A DNA stretch of 64,000 bases from NCBI GenBank assembly GCA_023460395.1, contig JAEWQB010000014.1:124001-188000 (forward strand), in the 5' to 3' direction. Position numbers and translations under genes: made by a program. The notes beneath the pieces are model-generated. The model had not been told where the DNA came from. It ran no database searches and worked only from the letters and a program-made list of their open reading frames with translations. This document shows positions 8,589 through 17,327 of this stretch, piece by piece. Each line of letters starts with the position of its first letter. Position 1 is the first letter of the stretch. Source of the stretch: Pseudomonadota bacterium (GTDB lineage Bacteria; Desulfobacterota; Desulfovibrionia; Desulfovibrionales; Desulfovibrionaceae).

Positions 8589-9263
8589 CTAGAACCCGTG
8601 CCTACGCAAAAATTCTTCAGTAATGGTTCCTGCGCTTCCCGATTGTTTTGCGGAGCTGGCGGCACTGTCCCCCTGCCATGGGGCCAGCATGCTCCGCACG
8701 TATTTGCCTATGACGTCAGTTTCCATATTCACAGAATAGCCGGGACTCCATTGAGCAATAGTGGTTACCTTCTGTGTTTCCGGGATGACGTTAACCTCCA
8801 GAAAATCGGGGCCGCAATCATTGACCGTAAGGCTGATGCCGTCAAGAGCTACGGAGCCTTTAGGGATGATTTGCCCTTGAAATTCCGGGGAAAACTGAAG
8901 CCGGTAAATACGGGAAAGCCCGGCTGAACGCACGGCAACCACCCGTGCCATGCCGTCTACGTGTCCGCTGACGATATGCCCGCCAAGCCTGTCCCCCATG
9001 GCCAGCGCACGTTCCAAGTTGACCCGGCTTCCTGTACGGAGCGCGCCCAGATTGGTCAGGCGCATGCTTTCCCCAGAGGCGTAAGCGGAAAATCCGTCCG
9101 CCCCAAAGGATTCCACGGTTAGGCAGGTGCCGTTTACCGCGATGGATTCGCCGGTCACATAGTCGCTGAGGGGAAACATGGGACGGATGGTCAGACGTGT
9201 TTCACGCCCCATGGCCTGCACGGAGCGGACCTCTCCCTGTCCCAGCACAATTCCTGTAAACAT
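8589..9263 (-). CDS. ribE: Riboflavin synthase, alpha chain
   Basis: 224 aa. It dismutates two lumazines to riboflavin and the pyrimidine. Two lumazine-binding barrels in tandem: the first starts MFTGIVLGQGEV, the second at about residue 97 has GGHIVSGHVDG; AVNGTCLTV in the first and ALDGISLTVND in the second mark the repeat. A C-terminal tail of about 25 residues (QGDSAASSAKQSGS) is low-complexity. ATG 9263 lies 2 nt past the ribD stop (TAA at 9266-9268), so translation is coupled. Confidence 0.95.
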   Translation of the reverse strand: MFTGIVLGQGEVRSVQAMGRETRLTIRPMFPLSDYVTGESIAVNGTCLTVESFGADGFSAYASGESMRLTNLGALRTGSRVNLERALAMGDRLGGHIVSGHVDGMARVVAVRSAGLSRIYRLQFSPEFQGQIIPKGSVALDGISLTVNDCGPDFLEVNVIPETQKVTTIAQWSPGYSVNMETDVIGKYVRSMLAPWQGDSAASSAKQSGSAGTITEEFLRRHGF

Positions 9264-9265
9264 GG

Positions 9266-10393
9266 TTAGTTTTCCCGGCGGCGGAAGGTGATGATAATGT
9301 CCTCGCCGCTTTTCTGTGTGCCGGTCATGCGCAGACCGAGCACGTCGTCCATGGTGGCGGGGTTTCGACCGTCAAAAAGGCCGGGGGCCTTGGCGTCCGC
9401 CATAATTTTGGGAGCCAGATGGAGTTGAAATTCCTGCGCCAACCCCAATTCCAGCATGGTCAGCGCCAGCTTTCCGCCGCCTTCGCAAAGGGTGTACGCA
9501 CAGCCGTGTTCGCGGCGTAACCACTCTAATCCATGGGCAATGTTGGTGGTACCATGCGTCGCGTCTGCCGTGGGTGGTAACGCCATGACAGTGCAGCCGT
9601 GATGGCGCAGACCGTCTGCGGCTTCGCTTTGCGCCTCATCTTCCGTGGTCCAGAAAATGGTCTGCTGAGGCCGCTCTGTCAGCAAAATGAATGCTTCCGG
9701 GACATTAGGAAGCTGTGACGTAAGAATAACCGCCAGCGGCTGCTTGATGTTGCCGTCCAACCGGCAGGTGAGCTGCGGATTGTCCTTACGGAACGTGGTG
9801 CCCCCTACGATGACCGCCCCCACATTGCGCCGCAATTCATGCACACGGGCGCGGGATTCCGGGCCGCTGATCCAGCGCGAATTGCCTGTGCGGGTGGCGA
9901 TTTTTCCGTCCAATGTGGCGGCTAGTTTGAGGATGGTATAGGGGAGCGGGGTGGTGGTCCATGTGAGAAAGTCCGCCACGAGGTCGCGGCACTCCTGTTC
10001 CAGCACACCCATGTCCACGCGTATTCCCTTGTCACGTAAAAACGCTGCGCCGCCTGCCGCCACCGGATTGGGATCGGCAAGGCCGACCACGACATGGCGG
10101 ATGCCTGCTTCAAACACGGCATGGCTGCAAGGGGGGGTGTTCCCGTGATGATTGCATGGTTCGAGCGTCACCACCAGCACGCATTCCGCGGGATTCACTC
10201 CGTGCGCGGCGGCGTCCCGCAGGCATTCCACCTCGGCGTGCGGCATGCCGTGTGCCGTGTGCCACCCGCGTGCCACGACATGCCCGTCGCGAACTAACAC
10301 CGCGCCCACCATGGGATTAGGGGCTGTGTGCCAGCGCCCCCGTCTGGCCAGCGCTATGGCCTCGTGCATGAACGGTTCAAAGGAATCGGGCAT
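9266..10393 (-). CDS. ribD: Bifunctional deaminase/reductase RibD
   Basis: 375 aa. The N-terminal deaminase (about 1-150) has the zinc motif HAEVECL and EPCNHHGNTPPC; the C-terminal half (about 155-375) is the NADPH reductase (LAATLDGKIATRTGNSRWIS, VGGTTFRKDNP, CEGGGKLA). It carries out the two steps after GTP cyclohydrolase II. The frame stays open upstream into the deaminase gene, but ATG 10393 gives the family start, lies right after the preceding stop (10395-10397) and has CGGAA upstream. A linker near residues 260-290 (TTEDEAQSEAADGL) is longer than usual. Confidence 0.95.
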   Translation of the reverse strand: MPDSFEPFMHEAIALARRGRWHTAPNPMVGAVLVRDGHVVARGWHTAHGMPHAEVECLRDAAAHGVNPAECVLVVTLEPCNHHGNTPPCSHAVFEAGIRHVVVGLADPNPVAAGGAAFLRDKGIRVDMGVLEQECRDLVADFLTWTTTPLPYTILKLAATLDGKIATRTGNSRWISGPESRARVHELRRNVGAVIVGGTTFRKDNPQLTCRLDGNIKQPLAVILTSQLPNVPEAFILLTERPQQTIFWTTEDEAQSEAADGLRHHGCTVMALPPTADATHGTTNIAHGLEWLRREHGCAYTLCEGGGKLALTMLELGLAQEFQLHLAPKIMADAKAPGLFDGRNPATMDDVLGLRMTGTQKSGEDIIITFRRREN

Positions 10394-10394
10394 A

Positions 10395-10859
10395 TCAGCA
10401 GTTCCGTCTCGTATACTCAAGTTTTTGGAAGGGAACACCTGCCTCCGCCACCATGGCTGAGGCCAGCGGATCATCGTAGCCTTCCACATAATAGACGGCA
10501 CTCACACCGCAGTTGAGCAGCATTTTCGTGCAGATGAGGCAGGGCATGGTGGTGCAGTATATTTCCGCGCCAACTAACGATACGCCATGCACGGCGGCCT
10601 GAATGATAACATTTTGTTCGGCGTGCAGCCCCCGGCAAATCTCGTGCCGCTGACCGGAAGGAATGCCCATTTGTTCCCGCAAGCAGCCCGTATCAAGACA
10701 GTGGGAGACATTGGCGGGGGCGCCGTTATAGCCGGTGGCGAGGATGCGTTTGTCCTTAACGGCCACGGCACCTACCTTGCGTCTGGTGCAGGTGGAACGT
10801 TCGGCCACCATGTAGGTGATATCCATGAAATACTGGGGCCAGGGGAGACGGTCGTGCAT
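10395..10859 (-). CDS. comEB: Deoxycytidylate (dCMP) deaminase
   Basis: 154 aa zinc deaminase of the ComEB type, converting dCMP to dUMP for thymidylate synthesis. Motifs: TCTRRKVGAVAVKD, TGYNGAPANVSHC, CRGLHAEQNVIIQAA (zinc His and proton-shuttling Glu) and TTMPCLICTKML (PCxxC). It fits functionally with ThyX elsewhere in the window. ATG 10859 has AAGGA about 8 nt upstream. It sits between glyA and ribD on the same strand, and its stop nearly touches the ribD start. A stem-loop lies between it and glyA. Confidence 0.93.
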   Translation of the reverse strand: MHDRLPWPQYFMDITYMVAERSTCTRRKVGAVAVKDKRILATGYNGAPANVSHCLDTGCLREQMGIPSGQRHEICRGLHAEQNVIIQAAVHGVSLVGAEIYCTTMPCLICTKMLLNCGVSAVYYVEGYDDPLASAMVAEAGVPFQKLEYTRRNC

Positions 10860-10903
10860 GGCGTTTCCTTTTTTCGGGAGAATCGGTTTCCGTATATAAT
10901 ACG

Positions 10904-10941
10904 GACGCGCTGCGAAGGCCAGTCCGCCCGCGCAGCGCGTC
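10904..10941 (-). other. Stem-loop between glyA and the dCMP deaminase gene
   Basis: Perfect 11-bp arms GACGCGCTGCG (10904-10914) and CGCAGCGCGTC (10931-10941). On the minus strand it is followed by a 15-nt palindrome CCGTATTATATACGG (10890-10904) rather than a U-tract. It may be an attenuator or mRNA-stability element, or the palindrome may be part of a promoter for comEB. Confidence 0.5.
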
Positions 10942-10964
10942 CCGAAAGGCGATGCCGGTTGCGG

Positions 10965-12203
10965 CTACCAGGCGAAGAGGGGGAATTCTCGCGAGAAAGC
11001 CTGAACTTCCTTGCGGATTTCTTTGAGCCGGGAGGTGTTTCCGATGCTACCAAGTGCATCGATAATCCATGCGGAAACCTGCTCCATTTCCTTTTCTTTC
11101 ATGCCACGCGTGGTCAGCGCGGGGGTGCCGACGCGCACGCCGGAGGTCACAAAGGGGCTGCGGGTTTCAAAGGGCACCGTGTTTTTGTTCACAGTGATGC
11201 CCGCTTCGTCCAGTGCCAGTTGGGCGTCTTTACCGGTGATGTCTTTGTTGGTGAGATCCACCAGCAGAAGGTGGTTGTCCGTACCGCCGGAAACAAGCTG
11301 GAAGCCCTGATCGGTCAGGCAGGAAGCCATGGTCTGAGCGTTTTTGACCACCTGCTTCTGATATTCCGCGAACGTGGGACGCAGCGCCTCACCAAAGGCA
11401 ACGGCCTTGGCGGCGATGACGTGCATGAGCGGACCACCCTGAATGCCGGGGAAAATTTGGCTGTTCAGCGATTTTCCCATGTCTTCCGTGCTGAGAATCA
11501 TGCCACCGCGAGGGCCGCGCAGCGTTTTATGCGTGGTCGTGGTGGTGATGTGAGCGTGCGGCACGGGAGAGTTGTGGATGCCAGCCGCTACCAGTCCGGC
11601 GATATGAGCCATGTCCACGAGGAGCTTGGCACCGACTTCATCGGCGATGGCGCGGAACTTGGCGAAATCAATTTCGCGGGGGTAGGCGCTCGCACCGGCT
11701 ACAATAACGGTGGGTTTGTGTTCCTTGGCTTTGGCAAGAACCTGATCGTAATCGATGCGACCAGTTTCTTTTTCAACACCGTAGGAAGCCACCGTGAAGA
11801 ACCGACCGGAAAAGTTCACGGGGCTGCCGTGGGTGAGGTGCCCGCCGTGGGAAAGGTCCATGCCGAGAATGGTGTCTCCCGGTTTGGCAATGGCAAAATA
11901 GGCCGCCATGTTGGCCTGACTGCCGGAATGCGGCTGCACATTGGCATATTCTGCGCCGAAAATTTGTTGTGCGCGGGTAATAGCCAGATTTTCAGCAATG
12001 TCCACATACTCACAACCGCCGTAATACCGCTTTCCGGGGTATCCTTCGGCATACTTGTGGGTCATGATGCTGCCTTGTGCCTGGCGCACGGCGGAGGAGA
12101 CGAAGTTCTCGGATGCGATCAGTTCCAGTCCGCCGGTCTGGCGTTCCACTTCAAGGTACATTGCCCGTGCTACTTCCGGGTCTTGCAAGAACAGTTCGTC
12201 CAT
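10965..12203 (-). CDS. glyA: Serine hydroxymethyltransferase
   Basis: 412 aa PLP enzyme interconverting serine and glycine and charging tetrahydrofolate with one-carbon units. Motifs: GLELIASENFVS, GYPGKRYYGGCEYVD, and the PLP lysine (about residue 226) in TTTTHKTLRGPRGG. The frame continues open upstream, but ATG 12203 with GGAAGG about 8 nt before it gives the family start MDELFLQDPEVA. It follows fabF, separated by a strong terminator, and precedes comEB. One-carbon units made here serve both ThyX and MetF. Confidence 0.97.
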   Translation of the reverse strand: MDELFLQDPEVARAMYLEVERQTGGLELIASENFVSSAVRQAQGSIMTHKYAEGYPGKRYYGGCEYVDIAENLAITRAQQIFGAEYANVQPHSGSQANMAAYFAIAKPGDTILGMDLSHGGHLTHGSPVNFSGRFFTVASYGVEKETGRIDYDQVLAKAKEHKPTVIVAGASAYPREIDFAKFRAIADEVGAKLLVDMAHIAGLVAAGIHNSPVPHAHITTTTTHKTLRGPRGGMILSTEDMGKSLNSQIFPGIQGGPLMHVIAAKAVAFGEALRPTFAEYQKQVVKNAQTMASCLTDQGFQLVSGGTDNHLLLVDLTNKDITGKDAQLALDEAGITVNKNTVPFETRSPFVTSGVRVGTPALTTRGMKEKEMEQVSAWIIDALGSIGNTSRLKEIRKEVQAFSREFPLFAW

Positions 12204-12261
12204 GTTCCACCTTCCGGTCTTTGGCGCGGCGTGTCTGCCCGCCGGTATGCTGGTTGAATGT

Positions 12262-12327
12262 GGTCTGCGGACCCTGATGGCGCGTCCGCAGACCGAAAAA
12301 ACGTCCGGGTCCGTGCGGACCCGGAAC
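12262..12327 (-). terminator. Terminator after fabF, with a second hairpin
   Basis: On the minus strand the arms at 12303-12313 and 12317-12327 (CCGGGTCCG type, 3-nt loop) are followed by TTTTTT (complement of A-run 12296-12301). A second hairpin with 11-bp arms GGTCTGCGGAC follows at 12262-12294 and contains no U-tract. Confidence 0.85.
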
Positions 12328-12330
12328 GTG

Positions 12331-13578
12331 TTAGTCTTCGTATCGCTTAAACAGCACGCTTGCGTTGGTGCCGCCGAAGCCGAAGTTGTTACTGAGCACA
12401 TAGTTGGCCTGATACTGTTCAGGACCATTGACCATGTAATTCAGGTCACAGTCGGGGTCCGGTGTTGTGTGGTTGATGGTGCCGGGCACCACCCCCCTGT
12501 GCAAGGTAAGGCAGGAGAACACCCCTTCCAACCCGCCAGCCGCTCCGAGCAAATGCCCGGTCTGGGACTTATTAGCCGAGATGCGCAGCGCATACGCATG
12601 GTCGCCGAAAGCACGTTTCATGCCCAGCGTTTCAGCTTTGTCATTCAGGCCGGTGGAGGTGCCGTGGGCATTTACAGCGTCCACAGCGTCGGGGGAGACT
12701 CCCGCGTCAGCCATGGCGGCCTTCATGGAGTTTGCCATACCTTCAGCGTCTTCACGCGGAGCGGTCATGTGATAGGCATCGCAGGTGGAGCCAAAGCCCA
12801 CAATTTCCGCGTAAATCTGCGCACCGCGCGCCTTGGCGTGTTCCAGCGATTCTACCATGAGGAAGCCGGAGCCTTCACCAACGACAAAGCCGGAGCGGTT
12901 CGCGTCAAAGGGACGGGAAGCGATTTCCGGCTCGTCATTACGGTTACTGCACAGAGCCTTCAGCGAGGTGAAGCCGGAAACTCCCATGGGAGTAACTGTG
13001 GCTTCCACGCCGCCAGTTATGACGGCATCGCAACGGCCCATGATTATTTCCGTGAAGGCGTGACCGATGGCGTGAGTCCCGGAGGCGCACGCAGTGGTGA
13101 AGACTACGTTGGGGCCTTTGGCTCCGGTGAAGATAGCCACCTGTCCCGGTGCCATGTTGGAAATGAGCATGGGAATCATGAATGGGCTGACTTTATTGGG
13201 ACCAGCGTCCACTAACCGGGAGTGGAATACTTCGATGGTGTCCAGACCGCCCAACCCGACACCAAGCATAACGCCAATGCGTTCGGCGTTTTCGTCGGTG
13301 ATGGCAAGGCCGCTATGCTCCACCAGCATCTTCCCGGTAGCCACGGCTAACTGGACAAAACGGTCCATGCGGCGGGCTTCCTTAACGGGCATGAAATCGG
13401 TGGGATCAAAGCCCTTCACTTCGCCCGCGATGCGGGAAGCGAATTCGGAGGCATCGAAATGGGTGATAGGACCAATGCCGGATTTACCGGCAATAAGGTT
13501 CGCCCAACTGGTCTCTACGTCATTGCCCAGCGGGTTCAGGGTCGCAAGACCGGTAACAACAACTCGTTTTCTTGTCAT
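12331..13578 (-). CDS. fabF: Beta-ketoacyl-ACP synthase II
   Basis: 415 aa condensing enzyme for fatty-acid elongation in the cytosol. The Cys-His-His triad is intact: Cys164 in TTACASGTHA, His305 in NAHGTSTGLND, His342 in NKSQTGHLLGAAGG. C-terminus NNFGFGGTNASVLFKRY is typical. ATG 13578 is preceded by AAGGA about 7 nt upstream. It lies 170 bp after acpP, with a hairpin between them that may set the acpP:fabF ratio, and is followed by a terminator. Confidence 0.97.
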   Translation of the reverse strand: MTRKRVVVTGLATLNPLGNDVETSWANLIAGKSGIGPITHFDASEFASRIAGEVKGFDPTDFMPVKEARRMDRFVQLAVATGKMLVEHSGLAITDENAERIGVMLGVGLGGLDTIEVFHSRLVDAGPNKVSPFMIPMLISNMAPGQVAIFTGAKGPNVVFTTACASGTHAIGHAFTEIIMGRCDAVITGGVEATVTPMGVSGFTSLKALCSNRNDEPEIASRPFDANRSGFVVGEGSGFLMVESLEHAKARGAQIYAEIVGFGSTCDAYHMTAPREDAEGMANSMKAAMADAGVSPDAVDAVNAHGTSTGLNDKAETLGMKRAFGDHAYALRISANKSQTGHLLGAAGGLEGVFSCLTLHRGVVPGTINHTTPDPDCDLNYMVNGPEQYQANYVLSNNFGFGGTNASVLFKRYED

Positions 13579-13696
13579 TATGCGTTCCTTGAGGCTTGCG
13601 GCGCAGTCCGGGGCACAGCGGTGCGCCGGGCATCACTGTTAGGGCGTTTCGCGACGGGGCGCGGGCGGCCGGGACGCGGCCGGAAGAAACGGGTCA

Positions 13697-13722
13697 GGCG
13701 TCTTATGCTGCCATAAGACGCC
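13697..13722 (-). terminator. Attenuator-like hairpin between acpP and fabF
   Basis: Perfect 11-bp inverted repeat GGCGTCTTATG / CATAAGACGCC around a 4-nt loop. On the minus strand it is followed by TGACCCGTTTCTTCC, too U-poor for a strong terminator. Partial termination here would keep acyl-carrier protein in excess over FabF; this is inference. Confidence 0.5.
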
Positions 13723-13748
13723 CGTGATATATCGTGGTTGGTCGCCGT

Positions 13749-13979
13749 CTACTGCTTGCTGGTGATATAGGTTATGGCGTCCTGAACCTTGAGCATCTTC
13801 TGGGCGTCATCATCGTCGATTTCGATGCCGAACTCTTCTTCCATAGCCATGATGAGTTCGGTGAGGTCCAGAGAGTCTGCGCCGAGATCTTCCACGAAAG
13901 AGGCTTCGGGCTTCACTTCTTCGGCGGAAACACCCAACTGGTCGATGATGATTTGCTTCACTTTGGCTTCAGTAGACAT
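13749..13979 (-). CDS. acpP: Acyl carrier protein
   Basis: 76 aa, strongly acidic. Ser36 in the motif LGADSLDLTE is the 4'-phosphopantetheine attachment site. It carries growing acyl chains between FabH, FabG, FabF and PlsX products. The frame is open upstream, but ATG 13979 has GGAGGA about 8 nt upstream and gives the family length. It lies between fabG and fabF. Confidence 0.97.
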   Translation of the reverse strand: MSTEAKVKQIIIDQLGVSAEEVKPEASFVEDLGADSLDLTELIMAMEEEFGIEIDDDDAQKMLKVQDAITYITSKQ

Positions 13980-14067
13980 AAATAATTCCTCCAACGGATC
14001 GTTTTTCTTCGTTTGTACCGCAATGTTGCGGGATGGTGTTCTGGAAAAGTGCCGCCCTGAGGCGGAA

Positions 14068-14811
14068 TCAGCAGTACATGCCGCCATTTACCGCCAGCAC
14101 CTGCCCCGTGATGTAGCCTGCCTTTTCAGAGGCGAGAAAGGCTACCGCTTGGGCCACGTCTTCCACGCTGCCGAACCGTTTCATGGGAATGGCGTTTTGG
14201 TACTCGCCGCGCACGGCATCGGAAAGCGCCCGTGTCATGTCGGTTTCAATGAAACCGGGTGCCACGGCGTTCACCGTGACGTTACGGGAAGCAAGTTCTT
14301 TGCCGAGCGATTTGGTCAGTCCGATAAGACCGGCCTTGGCGGCGGCATAGTTGGCCTGACCTGCATTGCCCATTTGCCCCACAACGGAGGTAATGTTTAC
14401 AATGCGACCATAGCGCTGTTTGGTCATAATCTTAGCAGCTTCACGCGCGGTGATGAAGGCTCCGCGTAAATTAATGCCAATGACGCTGTCGAAATCTTCG
14501 TCCTTCATGCGCAGGACAAGGCCGTCCTTGGTGATGCCCGCATTGTTCACAAGCACATCAAGGCGCACTTTGTCCCGGATTTCATCTTTGAAGAATCCGG
14601 CAATTTCTTCGGCATCGCCCACATTCAGGCGATACGCGGCGGCACTGCCACCTGCGTCTGTAATGCTGCGCACCACGTCCTGCGCTTCCTCAGAGCGGGA
14701 AGCATAGGTGAGGCACACATGGAAACCGGCACTGCCCAATGTTTGGGCAATGGCGAGTCCTATCCCTCGGGACCCTCCGGTTACCAGAGCAGTGGAACGT
14801 TGTTCAGTCAT
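14068..14811 (-). CDS. fabG: 3-oxoacyl-ACP reductase
   Basis: 247 aa short-chain dehydrogenase, the NADPH-dependent ketoreductase of fatty-acid elongation. Rossmann motif TGGSRGIG at 11-18, NNAG at 89-92, catalytic Ser142, Tyr155 and Lys159 (YAAAK). C-terminus QVLAVNGGMYC is typical. ATG 14811 lies about 35 nt downstream of a good sigma70-type promoter (14853-14881), so the unit fabG-acpP-fabF may be transcribed separately from fabH upstream. No strong Shine-Dalgarno sequence, only GTGAAG. Confidence 0.97.
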   Translation of the reverse strand: MTEQRSTALVTGGSRGIGLAIAQTLGSAGFHVCLTYASRSEEAQDVVRSITDAGGSAAAYRLNVGDAEEIAGFFKDEIRDKVRLDVLVNNAGITKDGLVLRMKDEDFDSVIGINLRGAFITAREAAKIMTKQRYGRIVNITSVVGQMGNAGQANYAAAKAGLIGLTKSLGKELASRNVTVNAVAPGFIETDMTRALSDAVRGEYQNAIPMKRFGSVEDVAQAVAFLASEKAGYITGQVLAVNGGMYC

Positions 14812-14852
14812 AGTCGCTTCACTGGTTTGGGGTTGCTACGAAAAAGCACTGC

Positions 14853-14881
14853 CTTATACCCCAAAGAAAGTACAACTTCAA
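14853..14881 (-). promoter_or_regulatory. Sigma70-type promoter for fabG-acpP-fabF
   Basis: Minus-strand -35 TTGAAG (14876-14881), 17-nt spacer, -10 TATAAG (14853-14858). Predicted start near 14846, about 35 nt before the fabG ATG. Confidence 0.7.
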
Positions 14882-14899
14882 TTCCCAAAAACACGTTGT

Positions 14900-14917
14900 T
14901 TGTTGCATGAGCAACAA
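14900..14917. promoter_or_regulatory. Palindromic operator candidate upstream of fabG
   Basis: TTGTTGC-N4-GCAACAA, a perfect 7-bp inverted repeat of 18 bp total, centred about 28 nt upstream of the -35 box. Position suits an activator or a second operator for the fatty-acid genes. No dedicated regulator is encoded nearby. Confidence 0.5.
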
Positions 14918-15008
14918 TCTGGAATACTTTGCGAATTTCAGAGGAGGCTGTGGCCCTGTTGTGCCCTGACGCCGCCCCTGATCTCGCCCCGATCTCGCCT
15001 CTGGCCAC

Positions 15009-15998
15009 TCAGAAGCGCAGAAGTGCCGCGCCCCACGTGAATCCTCCGCCAAACGTGGTCAGCAGCACGTTCATGCCGGGGCGCACCGCCCCTTGCTGCC
15101 GTGCGTCAGCCAGCGCGAGGGGGATAGATGCGGCAGAGGTGTTGCCGTGCGTGGGCAGGTTCACAAAAACTCGCTCAACGGGAACATCCAGCTTTTTGCC
15201 CACGGCCTCGATAATACGCATGTTGGCCTGATGGGGAATGAGCATATCCACGTCCGCGGCAGTCATTCCGTTGCGTTCCAGCACTGTCTCGCACACGCTT
15301 GCCATGCTGCGAACGGCGTGTTTGAAGACCTCGCGGCCCTGCATAATAACAAAATGTTCCGCTGGAACGGGCTGATGCAGCGTGTAGGGAACGGCGGAGC
15401 CTCCCCCCGCAATGGTGAGCAGGTCGCGCAAAGAACCGTCGGAAGAGAGTTCAATGTCCACCAGTTCCGCGCTGCCGGGGCCGGGGGTACGGGATATGAC
15501 CACAGCACCGGCTCCATCACCGAACAGCACGCAGGTGTTGCGGTCTTCCCAGTTTGTGCGACTGGTCATAACCTCCGCTCCCGCCAGCAGAATAGTGGCA
15601 TCCTCGTGCGTGGCGGCAAGCCCGCGTGCCACGGAAAGGCCATACACGAAGCCGGAGCAGGCCGCATTGAGATCAAGCGCCATCAGGCCGCGGACACCAA
15701 GCTTGTCTTCCACAATGCAGGCGGTGTTGGGGCAGTATGTGTCGGGAGTGCACGTGGCGACAAGGATATGACTCAGCGCTTCCGGCTCCATGGCGGCATC
15801 CGCCAGCGCATTGCGGGCGGCCTGAGCGGCGAGGTCGGAAGTGGTCTGGCCCGGTTCCGTCACGTGGCGCAGCTCTATGCCGGTGCGGCTTTTGATCCAT
15901 TCGTCGCTGGTGTCCACAATCTTTTCAAGATCGTGGTTGCTCAGCGTTTTCGCGGGCACATGGGAGCCAAACCCGCGAATAAAGTAGTGCTGTGTCAT
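15009..15998 (-). CDS. fabH: Beta-ketoacyl-ACP synthase III
   Basis: 329 aa initiator of fatty-acid synthesis, condensing acetyl-CoA with malonyl-ACP. Triad Cys114 (NAACSGFVYG), His256 (PHQANMRI) and Asn286 (GNTSAASIPLAL) is complete. The frame extends six codons upstream, but MTQHYFIRGFG from ATG 15998 matches family starts and has GGAT upstream. It sits downstream of plsX by 56 bp and upstream of fabG by about 200 bp that contain a promoter and a palindrome. Confidence 0.96.
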   Translation of the reverse strand: MTQHYFIRGFGSHVPAKTLSNHDLEKIVDTSDEWIKSRTGIELRHVTEPGQTTSDLAAQAARNALADAAMEPEALSHILVATCTPDTYCPNTACIVEDKLGVRGLMALDLNAACSGFVYGLSVARGLAATHEDATILLAGAEVMTSRTNWEDRNTCVLFGDGAGAVVISRTPGPGSAELVDIELSSDGSLRDLLTIAGGGSAVPYTLHQPVPAEHFVIMQGREVFKHAVRSMASVCETVLERNGMTAADVDMLIPHQANMRIIEAVGKKLDVPVERVFVNLPTHGNTSAASIPLALADARQQGAVRPGMNVLLTTFGGGFTWGAALLRF

Positions 15999-16054
15999 GG
16001 CAGATATCCAAAACACGCGGAGCCGGGCTGTTGGTTCCGTCCCGCCACGCGTGC

Positions 16055-17104
16055 TTAGTTCTTGATCGCTTTACTGAAGCTCGTCAGTTCCTGATTGGCG
16101 CTGATAGCTTCCACAAGGCGTTCATTGGTTCGTTTTTCCACGAAGGTTGCCGCCATGCGAACGGCACTGGCGATAGCCTTGGCGTTGGACGCTCCATGGC
16201 ATACGATAGCGATGCCCTTCAGTCCCAGCACGGGGGCACCGCCGTATTCGGCGTAGTCCACCATGCGGGCGAAGCGCCGGAACGCGTTGCGGGCGAGCAG
16301 GGTACCCAGTTTAGCCAGCAGGCTGGACAACAGTTCGCGTTTGAGAATGCGGCTCATGGAAGAACTGAGTCCCTCGCTGAGTTTGAGCGCCACGTTGCCC
16401 ACAAAACCGTCGCAGACGACGACGTCCACATCGCCGGTGAACAGATCGCGCCCTTCCACATTGCCGACGAAACGGATGTTCCGGGCCATCTTAAAGAGGT
16501 CATAGGCCTCTTTCACCTGCGAATTTCCCTTGCCCTCTTCCTCGCCTATGGAGAGCAGCCCGATGCGCGGCTCCGCATAGTTGAGCAGGTCGCGCGCATA
16601 GGCGTCAGCCATGAGGCCGAACTGAAACAGATGGTGGGGCTTGCAGTCCACATTGGCTCCCACATCCAGCAGGACAATGGGCTTTTTTTCCGTAGGCATA
16701 ACGCTGGCAAGGGCAGGGCGGTCCACTCCGGTAATGCGGCCCATGATGAACATGCCGCACGCCACAGTGGCACCGGAGTTACCCGCGCTTACCACACCGT
16801 CCGCCTTGCCGTCCCGAACCAGCCGACAGGCGACCTGAATGGACGCGTTTTTTTTGCGGCGCAAAATGTCAGAGGGCTTTTCGTCCATGCCAGCCACTTC
16901 GTCGGTGTGGACGATCTCATGGGCTACTTTGCCGGAGGTGCTGGTGGGAAGCTTGACCAGTTCTGCCCGTATTTGTGTCTCGTCGCCAACAAGAATGAGG
17001 CTGACCCCGTGCAGGAGAGCAGCCTCCATGGCGCCGGGAATGTTGACGGCGGGGCCGTGGTCCCCGCCCATTACGTCAACGGCAATAACAGGGGGGTTAT
17101 GCAT
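16055..17104 (-). CDS. plsX: Phosphate acyltransferase PlsX
   Basis: 349 aa. It converts acyl-ACP to acyl-phosphate for the PlsX/PlsY route to lysophosphatidic acid; a peripheral membrane enzyme. Family start PVIAVDVMGGDHGP, with NSGATVACGMF, LLDVGANVDCKP and VVVCDGFVGNVALKLSEG. Its ATG overlaps the last 8 nt of rpmF (stop at 17097-17099) and AAGGA lies inside rpmF, so translation is coupled. The rpmF-plsX-fabH order is widely conserved. Confidence 0.96.
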   Translation of the reverse strand: MHNPPVIAVDVMGGDHGPAVNIPGAMEAALLHGVSLILVGDETQIRAELVKLPTSTSGKVAHEIVHTDEVAGMDEKPSDILRRKKNASIQVACRLVRDGKADGVVSAGNSGATVACGMFIMGRITGVDRPALASVMPTEKKPIVLLDVGANVDCKPHHLFQFGLMADAYARDLLNYAEPRIGLLSIGEEEGKGNSQVKEAYDLFKMARNIRFVGNVEGRDLFTGDVDVVVCDGFVGNVALKLSEGLSSSMSRILKRELLSSLLAKLGTLLARNAFRRFARMVDYAEYGGAPVLGLKGIAIVCHGASNAKAIASAVRMAATFVEKRTNERLVEAISANQELTSFSKAIKN

Positions 17105-17273
17105 TTTCCTTCAGCATCTGGCGGCCATTGTAAGCGCCGCAAGCAGTGCACACGCGGTGGGGCAGCGCCGGTTCGCCGCACTGGCAGAACACAACGGTGG
17201 GAACGGCCACACGGTGATGGGAACGACGCATGCCCTTTTTGGACTTGGATTTTTTGGTCTGTGATACAGCCAT
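17097..17273 (-). CDS. rpmF: 50S ribosomal protein L32
   Basis: 58 aa, basic. Sequence begins MAVSQTKKSKSKKGMRRSHH and carries a four-cysteine zinc ribbon (FCQCGEP and VCTACG), so this is the zinc-binding form of L32. ATG 17273 has AAGGAG about 10 nt upstream. It follows the YceD-family gene by 54 nt and overlaps plsX by 8 nt. Confidence 0.95.
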   Translation of the reverse strand: MAVSQTKKSKSKKGMRRSHHRVAVPTVVFCQCGEPALPHRVCTACGAYNGRQMLKENA

Positions 17274-17327
17274 GACTGACCCTCTCCTTGTTTCCCTTCC
17301 GCGCGGACGCGGAGCAGGGGATAGTAC

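Noticed and set aside
10587..12257. Very long plus-strand open frame antisense to glyA and comEB
   Set aside because: The minus strand encodes clear SHMT and dCMP deaminase; the antisense frame is a product of codon bias in GC-rich genes and has no family features or ribosome site.
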